Source of the DNA: Treponema sp.
GTDB lineage: Bacteria > Spirochaetota > Spirochaetia > Treponematales > Breznakiellaceae
Direction: 5' to 3'
Length of the DNA stretch: 5,914 nt
NCBI GenBank assembly: GCA_031263265.1
Contig: JAISGE010000118.1
Coordinates: 1-5,914 of the forward strand
Below the pieces are notes generated by a model. It saw nothing but the letters and a program-made list of their open reading frames with translations. It was not told the DNA's origin and did not search any database. Positions 1 through 5,646 of this stretch are shown here, in pieces; the first letter of the stretch is position 1, and every line of letters begins with the position of its first letter. The translations under genes and the position numbers were made by a program.

Positions 1-92
1 AATGTTTTCATGGGAATTCCCCAATCCCGCCTGGGTTTTAACCGGCTTTAATTAGAATGTTATATTTAGTGGCCGATTTTTTTGGTGGTTTG

Positions 93-122
93 TTGGCATA
101 TTTTTCTTTTCGAAATTTAAAT
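93..122 (+). promoter_or_regulatory. Possible sigma70-type promoter for the transporter operon
   Basis: A TTGGCA box at 93-98 matches the -35 consensus TTGACA at five of six positions. After an 18-base spacer, TTAAAT at 117-122 matches the -10 consensus at four of six; TTTAAA at 116-121 with a 17-base spacer is an equivalent reading. Transcription would start about seven bases past the -10 box, near base 129, inside the C20 tract. The surrounding 60 bases are AT-rich, which suits a promoter. The boxes were found by eye and AT-rich DNA yields such matches by chance, so this is tentative. Confidence 0.4.
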
Positions 123-123
123 A

Positions 124-143
124 CCCCCCCCCCCCCCCCCCCC
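124..143 (+). repeat. Homopolymeric C tract, 20 bases
   Basis: Twenty consecutive C residues (poly-G on the minus strand) lie just downstream of a candidate -10 box and end six bases before the most likely start codon (150). Tracts this long are prone to slipped-strand changes during replication. If translation began at the upstream ATG (57), the tract would encode proline. Nineteen C would then give a stop at 172-174 and 21 C a stop at 197-199, so only lengths equal to 20 modulo 3 stay open. If translation begins at 150, the tract is untranslated leader and its length could instead affect transcription initiation or mRNA behaviour. Sequencing and assembly are unreliable on such runs, so the exact length is uncertain. 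Confidence 0.9.
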
Positions 144-149
144 AGTATT

Positions 150-1079
150 ATGCCGTACAAACCATTGTCGTTAAAACGGAGAAACCGCTTTTGGGGTAAA
201 AGCGTCTGGCAGCTTTATGTCCTTATTCTTCTGCCGGTGGCATTCATTTTTATATTCAACTACCTCCCCATGGGCGGCATACTTGTGGCCTTCAAAGACT
301 ACAGCATCCGCCGGGGCATTTGGGGCAGCCAATGGGCGGGGTTAAAGTATTTCAGGCAGTTTTTTGAAACCCCTATTTTCCTTACTATATTAAAAAACAC
401 CATTGTGCTGAGCCTCATGTCTTTGGCTATCGGTTTTCCCTTTCCCATACTCCTTGCCCTGGGGTTTAACGAAATTACCAATTTCAGGATGAAAAAAACA
501 ATTCAGACCCTTGTTTTTGCGCCCTATTTTATTTCCACGGTGGTAGTGATAAGCATTCTGTTCCAGATTTTTTCCTACCGCTACGGGCTGGTCAATTCCG
601 CCTTAAATCTCATGGGCCTCAAGTCCGTTAATTTTTTGGGAACGGACAGTTTCTTCAGGCCCGCCTATGTATGGTCGGGTGTATGGCAGGGCGCGGGTTA
701 CGGCTCGATCCTGTATCTGGCGGCCCTGTCGGGTATTGACGTCAATCTCTATGACGCGGCGGCCATAGACGGGGCAAGCAAATTTCAGCGGGTCCTGCAT
801 ATCGACCTTCCGGGAATCGCCCCGACCATCATCATCATGCTCATTCTCAACACGGGCAGCATATTAAGCGTCGGTTTTGAAAAGGTGTTCCTCATGCAGA
901 ATCCGGTTAACTATACCATATCGGAAGTTATATCGACCTATGTGTACAAGGTAGGAATACAGCAGGCCCAGTTCAGTTTTAGTACCGCAGTGGGTTTGTT
1001 TAATTCTACCGTAAATTGCGTAATCCTGCTTCTGGTTAACTGGATTGCGGGAAAAGTGAACGAAACAAATCTCTTTTAG
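150..1079 (+). CDS. ABC sugar transporter permease, LplB type
   Basis: This is one of the two membrane subunits of a binding-protein-dependent carbohydrate importer, in the LplB/YteP group of MalF-like permeases. With the start at 150 it has 309 residues, normal for the group. A basic N-terminus (residues 1-18) is followed by a membrane segment at about 20-44 and the group signature NYLPMGGILVAFKDYS. Further hydrophobic segments lie near 82-105, 115-140, 165-185, 212-235 and 272-298. The cytoplasmic EAA loop that contacts the ATPase is at about 201-225, with DAAAIDGAS and then the LP of DLPGIAP. The reading frame is open from an ATG at 57, but those 31 extra residues include six prolines from the C20 tract and are unlike family N-termini, so the ATG at 150 is preferred. 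No Shine-Dalgarno sequence precedes either start, unlike the genes behind it. The next permease follows after 17 bases. Confidence 0.93.
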   Translation: MPYKPLSLKRRNRFWGKSVWQLYVLILLPVAFIFIFNYLPMGGILVAFKDYSIRRGIWGSQWAGLKYFRQFFETPIFLTILKNTIVLSLMSLAIGFPFPILLALGFNEITNFRMKKTIQTLVFAPYFISTVVVISILFQIFSYRYGLVNSALNLMGLKSVNFLGTDSFFRPAYVWSGVWQGAGYGSILYLAALSGIDVNLYDAAAIDGASKFQRVLHIDLPGIAPTIIIMLILNTGSILSVGFEKVFLMQNPVNYTISEVISTYVYKVGIQQAQFSFSTAVGLFNSTVNCVILLLVNWIAGKVNETNLF

Positions 1080-1096
1080 AAAACAAGGATGGCGGA

Positions 1097-2017
1097 ATGA
1101 ATACCGGAAAACGAAAAAATACGATGCGGATTTCAGGAAACGACAGGGTTTATCTGGCGGTGGTATATACGTTTATCGGGCTTTTTTCGATGGCGGTCAT
1201 ATACCCACTTATTTATGTTGTTTCCGCGTCCTTTTCCTCCCCGGAGGCGCTCATCCAGGGCAGGGTATTTTTTTTACCGGTGGAACCCGGACTAAAGGGA
1301 TACGCGGCGGTGTTCAGGAACAACGCGGTCTGGCAGGGATATTTCAATTCGATAGTATACACCGTAAGCGGTACGGCTATTTCGGTTTTTCTCACCATGC
1401 TCGGCGGCTTCGTGCTTTCACGTAAGGAATTCCCCCTGCGTATTCCCGTAATGCTGTTTTTCACGATAACCATGTTTTTTTCAGGCGGTCTGGTACCGAG
1501 CTATCTCCTCTTAACCAACCTCCACATGCTCAATACTATATGGGCCCTTATACTGCCCGGCGCGTTCAGCGTATGGTTTTCGGTGATTGTCCGTACTTTT
1601 ATTCAGTCCACCGTACCGGAAGAACTATTTGAAGCCACCAGTCTTGACGGCGGGAATTACTTTGATTATCTGTTCCGAATAGTGTGGCCCCTCTCGGTAC
1701 CGGTCATGGCGGTCATGGCCTTATCCTTTGCCGCGGGGCACTGGAACTCCTATTTCAGCGCTATGATCTACCTGAATGATACCAAGCTATATCCCCTGCA
1801 GCTTATTCTCAGATCCATTCTTATAGAGAATTCCCTCGACTTTACTTCGACATCAACGTTAATGCTCGATGTACGCGATTCGCTTGAACGGCAGTACCTT
1901 TCGGAACTTCTCAAATACTCATTGATTATCGTATCCAGCGTACCGCTGCTTGTTGTGTATCCGTTTTTACAAAAGTATTTTATCAAAGGCATCATGGTCG
2001 GCTCTCTAAAGGGCTGA
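1097..2017 (+). CDS. ABC sugar transporter permease, LplC/YtcP type
   Basis: This is the second membrane subunit, 306 residues, of the MalG-like LplC/YtcP group; it would pair with the preceding permease to form the translocation channel. Hydrophobic segments lie at about 20-45, 82-108, 116-136, 143-167, 202-222 and 273-293. After the first comes the group-typical FSSPEALIQGRVFFLPVE, leading into GLKGYAAVF. The EAA loop spans about 175-204 (EELFEATSLDGG, then WPLSVPV). The protein ends KYFIKGIMVGSLKG, a hallmark C-terminus of this group. AAGGAT at 1085-1090, six bases before the ATG, supports the start; a later in-frame ATG (residue 10) has no ribosome binding site. It lies 17 bases after the first permease and 25 before the binding-protein gene, so co-transcription is likely. 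Confidence 0.95.
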   Translation: MNTGKRKNTMRISGNDRVYLAVVYTFIGLFSMAVIYPLIYVVSASFSSPEALIQGRVFFLPVEPGLKGYAAVFRNNAVWQGYFNSIVYTVSGTAISVFLTMLGGFVLSRKEFPLRIPVMLFFTITMFFSGGLVPSYLLLTNLHMLNTIWALILPGAFSVWFSVIVRTFIQSTVPEELFEATSLDGGNYFDYLFRIVWPLSVPVMAVMALSFAAGHWNSYFSAMIYLNDTKLYPLQLILRSILIENSLDFTSTSTLMLDVRDSLERQYLSELLKYSLIIVSSVPLLVVYPFLQKYFIKGIMVGSLKG

Positions 2018-2042
2018 TCTTAATATTTTTTAGGAGGAATGT

Positions 2043-3710
2043 ATGAAAAAGCTATTTACATTCTTTATGTTGGTTTCCCTGTCGGTGGTTTTGTTCGCCG
2101 GAGGGAATCAGGCTCAATCCGGTTCACCCGGGGGAGGAACAGCAGTCGTATCCGCGCCGGGGGTTTTTCCCATAACCAGGGAGAAGGTTACCCTTGATAC
2201 TTTTATGGTGTTCAATCCCGATGCTGCCGATGATTTAAGTACCAATACGTCCCTGGCGGAACTGGAAGCCCTTACCAATGTCCACCTGAACCTGGTTATC
2301 GCGAACAGCAGCGAAGGAAGTGAAAAATTCAACCTGCTGATAAACAGCGGTCAGTATCCCGAGGTAATCATTAATCCCGTAGGCGCTTCGGATTTGGTCA
2401 GGTACGGGACGACGGAAAAGATGTTCATTCCCCTTAACGATTTGATTGATACGTATACCGTCAATATTAAAAAATATTTTCAGGATTATCCCTGGGTTCG
2501 GGAATCAATAACCAGTCCCGATGGAAACATTTACGGCATTCCGGCGATTGATTCGGGCGCCAAGGTTGTCGGCCATGGTTCAATATCCTATAAACTCTGG
2601 TTCAATAACGGCTGGCTTACCAAACTGGGCCTTTCACGGCCCACTACTACCGAAGAATTCCGCACAGTCCTGCGGGCTTTCAAAACACGGGATCCCAACG
2701 GAAACGGCCGGGCCGATGAAATTCCCCTGTCGGGAGCCTACGGTACATGGGCGGCGGACCCCTATCTCTATCTGCTCAATGCCTTCGGGTATTATAATGA
2801 AAACCTGGTGATGCTGAAAAACGATACCTTTACGCCTGTGGCAAACCAGGATTATATACGGGACGGTCTCGCGTATATCAAAAGCCTGTACGATGAAGAC
2901 CTCCTGGATCCCGCCTCTCTGTCCCAGACAATGGAACAGCTTATGGCAATCGGCAATCACGGGACCGATGTTATTCTCGGTTCCTTTACTGCGGGCCACT
3001 TGGCCATGGGCCTTGATATTGCCGATGTTGAGCGGGCTCGGAACTACACCACCCTGGAACCCCTCAGGGGGCCTTCCGGGTACCGGGGTATCCCCTTTGG
3101 CGGCGACGAGCAAAGACCTACCAACGGCTTTTTTATCATCACCGATAAATGCAAAGAGCCGGCGGTCGCTATCAGGGTATCCGACGCGTTTAACACCGAA
3201 GAAATGGCAGTCCGGACCCAGGTCGGCATTAAGGGCCTCAATTGGGATACGGCCGATCCGGGGACCTTTGGCATGGATGGAACGACTCCCGCCAAGTACA
3301 AGTATTTGAGCTTCCTCTATTCAGGCGTTAATGTCAAAAAAAATGATACCCTCGGCTGGATGTGGCGTCAACTGGAACCTAACTGGAAAAATCTCTTCCA
3401 GGTAAGCGGGGATATCCGGGATACTACCAACTACGAAGCCTTCCTGTATCAGGAAACCCTCAAGCTCGTCCCTTATGCCGCCGATGTTCAGATCGTACCA
3501 CCCCTGGCGTATTCCGAAGAGGTCGCGGGCCGCATGAGCCGGATTTCAACTCCTTTAACCGATTATGTCAAGAATTCCTTTGTGGAATTTATTACCGGTA
3601 AACGGAACCTTAATACGGACTGGGAAGCCTACAAGCAAAATCTTGAAAGGCTGGGGTATTCCGAGTACGTCAACAATATGCAGAACGCTTATAATCAAAC
3701 TAAAAGGTAA
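2043..3710 (+). CDS. Extracellular solute-binding protein, LplA type
   Basis: This 555-residue protein is the substrate-recognition subunit of the importer, in the large LplA-like branch of family 1 sugar-binding proteins (UgpB-like COG). The signal peptide is MKK, a hydrophobic core to about residue 18, then a likely cleavage after A19 (LFA/GG). There is no cysteine at or near the site, so it should be a soluble periplasmic protein rather than a lipid-anchored one. At residue 217 onward DPNGNGRADEIPL has the spacing of a calcium-binding loop and is characteristic of LplA-like proteins. The region around YGIPA followed by LWFNNGWLTKLGL is also typical. AGGAGG at 2032-2037, five bases before the ATG, fixes the start. 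A hairpin immediately after the stop may stabilise the upstream message. The ligand cannot be read from the sequence; a fucosylated glycan is inferred from the neighbouring GH29 gene. Confidence 0.93.
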   Translation: MKKLFTFFMLVSLSVVLFAGGNQAQSGSPGGGTAVVSAPGVFPITREKVTLDTFMVFNPDAADDLSTNTSLAELEALTNVHLNLVIANSSEGSEKFNLLINSGQYPEVIINPVGASDLVRYGTTEKMFIPLNDLIDTYTVNIKKYFQDYPWVRESITSPDGNIYGIPAIDSGAKVVGHGSISYKLWFNNGWLTKLGLSRPTTTEEFRTVLRAFKTRDPNGNGRADEIPLSGAYGTWAADPYLYLLNAFGYYNENLVMLKNDTFTPVANQDYIRDGLAYIKSLYDEDLLDPASLSQTMEQLMAIGNHGTDVILGSFTAGHLAMGLDIADVERARNYTTLEPLRGPSGYRGIPFGGDEQRPTNGFFIITDKCKEPAVAIRVSDAFNTEEMAVRTQVGIKGLNWDTADPGTFGMDGTTPAKYKYLSFLYSGVNVKKNDTLGWMWRQLEPNWKNLFQVSGDIRDTTNYEAFLYQETLKLVPYAADVQIVPPLAYSEEVAGRMSRISTPLTDYVKNSFVEFITGKRNLNTDWEAYKQNLERLGYSEYVNNMQNAYNQTKR

Positions 3711-3756
3711 GCGTACATTGTAAAACCGGTGGGCCTCTCCGCTTGCGGGGAGGCTC
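3709..3756 (+). repeat. Intergenic hairpin element, copy 1
   Basis: It begins at the stop codon of the binding-protein gene with AAGCGTAC (3709-3716), then AACCGGTG (3724-3731), then a hairpin. Bases 3731-3741 pair with 3746-3756 in an 11-bp stem (two G-U pairs) around the loop CTTG. The same arrangement recurs after the fucosidase gene (5498-5543) with a conserved stem. No U-rich run follows this copy (the next bases are CGTTTGTGG), so it is unlikely to be a strong intrinsic terminator. A leaky attenuator, an mRNA-processing site or a 3'-end stabiliser lowering fucosidase output relative to binding protein would fit; that role is inference. Confidence 0.75.
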
Positions 3757-3766
3757 CGTTTGTGGC

Positions 3767-3772
3767 AGGAGG
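3767..3772 (+). promoter_or_regulatory. Shine-Dalgarno site that fixes the fucosidase start
   Basis: AGGAGG lies seven bases before the ATG at 3780. The frame is also open from an ATG at 3729, but that start lies at the foot of the hairpin with no ribosome binding site and adds 17 residues unlike GH29 N-termini. The site therefore decides for 3780. It sits 11 bases beyond the hairpin, so a folded hairpin would leave it accessible. Confidence 0.85.
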
Positions 3773-3779
3773 AATATTC

Positions 3780-5492
3780 ATGAATCGTAAACAAGCACTT
3801 TCGCAATGGCAGGAGATGAAATTCGGACTCTTTATCCACTGGGGTATTTACAGCCTTCTGGAGCGGGGTGAATGGGTAATGCATCATGAATGTATTCCCA
3901 TAGCCGAATATGAAAAACTGGCGGCGCGTTTTAACCCGGTCAAGTATGCCCCGCGCGAATGGGTGCGTATCGCCAAGGATGCGGGTATGCGTTATATGAT
4001 CATAACCGCCAAACATCACGACGGTTTCTCTATGTTCAAAACCAAGGTTTCGCCCTTTAACATCGTGGATGCCACACCCTATAAGCGGGATACCATAGCG
4101 GAATTGGCCGAAGCATGCCGCGAAGGAGACATCAAACTGGGGTTTTACTATTCCCATGTCAGGGAATGGCGGCACCCAATGGCCCAGAGTTTTGAGAGCC
4201 AGCACGATACCAACAAGGTTGGCAATTACGGTAATTACTGGGACTACCCTGAGGAGTGCCGCAAAAACCTACAGGTTTATATTGATGAGTTCGACATTCC
4301 CCAGCTTAAAGAACTGCTTACCCAATATGGGGATGTACTCACGATCTGGTTCGATACGCCAAGCATGCTCCGGCCGGATCAGGCGGAGCCGCTTCGGGAT
4401 TTAATCTACGAGCTTCAGCCTGCCTGTCTTGTAAATTCGCGGGTCGGTGACTATGTGGAAACCGATTACCGGGCTTTGGGCGACAATGAGATTCCTATGG
4501 TTCCGAGTACCGAACCGTGGGAAACCCCTATGACCATGAGCCGCTCCGGAGGCTGGGGCTATTCCGGTGATGGTTACTTTGGCGAGGCTCGGGAAATGAT
4601 CCGTTCCCTGGTTAAGGTGGTGAGTAACGGCGGAAATCTTCTGCTCAACGTCGGGCCTAATTCGCTGGGCGAGATTCCCCAAGGCGCTCAGGTGGAACTG
4701 GCTAAGGTGGGAGTGTGGATCAGGAAAAACGGGGAAGCCATATACGGTACATCCCCTTCGCCGTTTAAGCAGCCGTTCTCGTGGGGAAAAGTAACCCGAA
4801 AAGAAAACAAACTCTACCTTTTTGTATATGAGCCGTCCCCCAAGGATGTTGTCGTTTCCGGGCTGTACAGCAGCGTTTTGTCCTGCAAGCATCTGGCAAC
4901 GGGTAAAGATCTGCGTTTTACCCAGGAAGGTTCCAGAGTAACGATTGACTTTCACAGAGCGGAAGAACAAAGTGAACTTGACGTAATTGCCGTAACCATT
5001 GAGGGAGAACTCCGTGTAGAGGAAATGCTGACCGTTTCGGATGAAGACGGCCGTATTGTCCTGCCGATGTGTTATGCCTGCCTTGAAAAGCAGCCGGGGT
5101 CGCGGCTGTTCGTCAGTTTTTCCGGTGTAAGTACGGGCTGGCTCAAAGCCGGGGACGGCGCTTCCTGGGATTTCTTGCTTGGTAACAACGCCGTCCTGGG
5201 AGAATACCGGATCGCTTTCAAGCTGGCCTGCGGTTTTTGGGGGCTTTTTGACTGGGATCATGAGGTTGAAATTGATATTGCCGGACAAACCTTATGCGCA
5301 AAACTGGAAGATGACGGTGAACCCGTGCGTTGGTATCAGGAACGGCTTATTCCTGTTGGCACGGTGCGGCTGGAAAAAACCGGAACCCATCATTGTACGG
5401 TGAAGGGGACAAAAATCGGTCGCAAGCATAATGTGGGCCTGACCTTGCTGGAAATAATCCTGACGCCGATGAAACCAACAACTTCACCCTAG
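3780..5492 (+). CDS. GH29 alpha-L-fucosidase, cytoplasmic
   Basis: This 570-residue glycoside hydrolase of family 29 would release alpha-L-fucose from imported oligosaccharides with retention of configuration. The catalytic barrel covers about residues 8-330. Motifs are KFGLFIHWGIYS (H20), EWVMHHE, AKHHDGFSMF (H79, H80), GFYYSHVREW (121-130), the WFD motif 190-192 with D192 as the expected nucleophile, and WETPMTMSRSGGWGY (from W247). SNGGNLLLNVGP (282-293) leading to KNGEAIYGT (316-324) closes the barrel. The acid/base residue varies between subfamilies; E245 and E248 are candidates I cannot decide between. A beta-rich domain follows at about 330-420, and a further domain at about 430-570 may be a carbohydrate-binding or accessory module. 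There is no signal peptide, so it acts in the cytoplasm on transported substrate. Some GH29 members prefer other linkages or related sugars, so the exact substrate is open. Confidence 0.92.
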   Translation: MNRKQALSQWQEMKFGLFIHWGIYSLLERGEWVMHHECIPIAEYEKLAARFNPVKYAPREWVRIAKDAGMRYMIITAKHHDGFSMFKTKVSPFNIVDATPYKRDTIAELAEACREGDIKLGFYYSHVREWRHPMAQSFESQHDTNKVGNYGNYWDYPEECRKNLQVYIDEFDIPQLKELLTQYGDVLTIWFDTPSMLRPDQAEPLRDLIYELQPACLVNSRVGDYVETDYRALGDNEIPMVPSTEPWETPMTMSRSGGWGYSGDGYFGEAREMIRSLVKVVSNGGNLLLNVGPNSLGEIPQGAQVELAKVGVWIRKNGEAIYGTSPSPFKQPFSWGKVTRKENKLYLFVYEPSPKDVVVSGLYSSVLSCKHLATGKDLRFTQEGSRVTIDFHRAEEQSELDVIAVTIEGELRVEEMLTVSDEDGRIVLPMCYACLEKQPGSRLFVSFSGVSTGWLKAGDGASWDFLLGNNAVLGEYRIAFKLACGFWGLFDWDHEVEIDIAGQTLCAKLEDDGEPVRWYQERLIPVGTVRLEKTGTHHCTVKGTKIGRKHNVGLTLLEIILTPMKPTTSP

Positions 5493-5497
5493 AAAGC

Positions 5498-5550
5498 AAG
5501 CGTACTCTATAACCGGTGAGCATCTCCGGTTGCGGAGGTGCTCATTTCTT
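5498..5550 (+). terminator. Hairpin element copy 2, probable intrinsic terminator
   Basis: It lies just after the fucosidase stop codon and repeats the layout of the element at 3709-3756: AAGCGTAC (5498-5505), AACCGGTG (5511-5518), then a hairpin. Bases 5518-5528 pair with 5533-5543 (11 bp, one G-U) around the loop GTTG, and T5517-A5544 adds a twelfth pair. The following TTTCTT gives a moderate U-rich tail, better than that of copy 1, so this copy probably ends the transporter-fucosidase transcript. Stem position 5 is A-T here and C-G in copy 1, a compensated change that argues for selection on the RNA fold. Confidence 0.75.
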
Positions 5551-5561
5551 ACTAACATAAA

Positions 5562-5600
5562 GAACCTCCTGCAAAACGAAAGGAGTTTTGTAAGAGGTTC
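5562..5600 (+). repeat. Long interrupted hairpin between operon and next gene
   Basis: GAACCTCCTGCAAAAC (5562-5577) pairs with 5585-5600 over 16 positions with a single C/A mismatch and one G-U pair; the loop is GAAAGGA. The outer GAACCTC/GAGGTTC and inner CAAAAC/GTTTTG arms are perfect. Near-symmetry means it could fold on either strand. It is followed by AAAATACT, not a U run, so on the plus strand it is not a classic terminator. It may be a leader structure for the next gene, or a small dispersed repeat. The loop contains AGGAG-like GAAAGGA but no start codon lies at a useful distance. Confidence 0.7.
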
Positions 5601-5606
5601 AAAATA

Positions 5607-5625
5607 CTAAACAATTTTTGTTTAG
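5607..5625 (+). promoter_or_regulatory. Perfect inverted repeat, candidate operator
   Basis: CTAAACAATTTTTGTTTAG is two perfect 8-base half-sites separated by TTT, 21 bases upstream of the start codon at 5647. The size and symmetry fit the binding site of a dimeric repressor, and the position would block transcription or early elongation into the downstream gene. No regulator gene lies in the window and I cannot assign a family. A hairpin role in the mRNA leader is the alternative; the A/T-rich stem would be weak. Confidence 0.4.
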
Positions 5626-5646
5626 GAAAATCCATGAGGAGAATCT

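Noticed and set aside
12..21. GGGAATTCCC palindrome as an operator for the operon
   Set aside because: A 10-base palindrome alone is weak evidence; it lies over 70 bases upstream of the candidate promoter and has no second copy in the window.
1..55. Tail of an upstream plus-strand gene ending at 51 or 55, or a minus-strand gene starting MKT at base 11
   Set aside because: The pieces are 3 to 17 codons, have no supporting motif, and two plus-strand frames are equally possible. The sequence to the left would be needed.
57..149. N-terminal extension of the first permease from the ATG at 57
   Set aside because: It runs through the C20 tract, gives six prolines, has no ribosome binding site and does not resemble LplB-type N-termini. 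It is kept only as an alternative in the findings.
2521..3309. Plus-strand alternative frames of 96 and 138 residues within the binding-protein gene
   Set aside because: They overlap a continuous well-supported gene, have no ribosome binding sites, and show no domain features.
4401..5288. 295-residue open frame on the minus strand inside the fucosidase gene
   Set aside because: It is antisense to strongly conserved GH29 motifs, has no ribosome binding site or recognisable domain, and is explained by third-position bias in the plus-strand gene. The minus frames at 3555-4205 and 2634-3113 are rejected for the same reasons.
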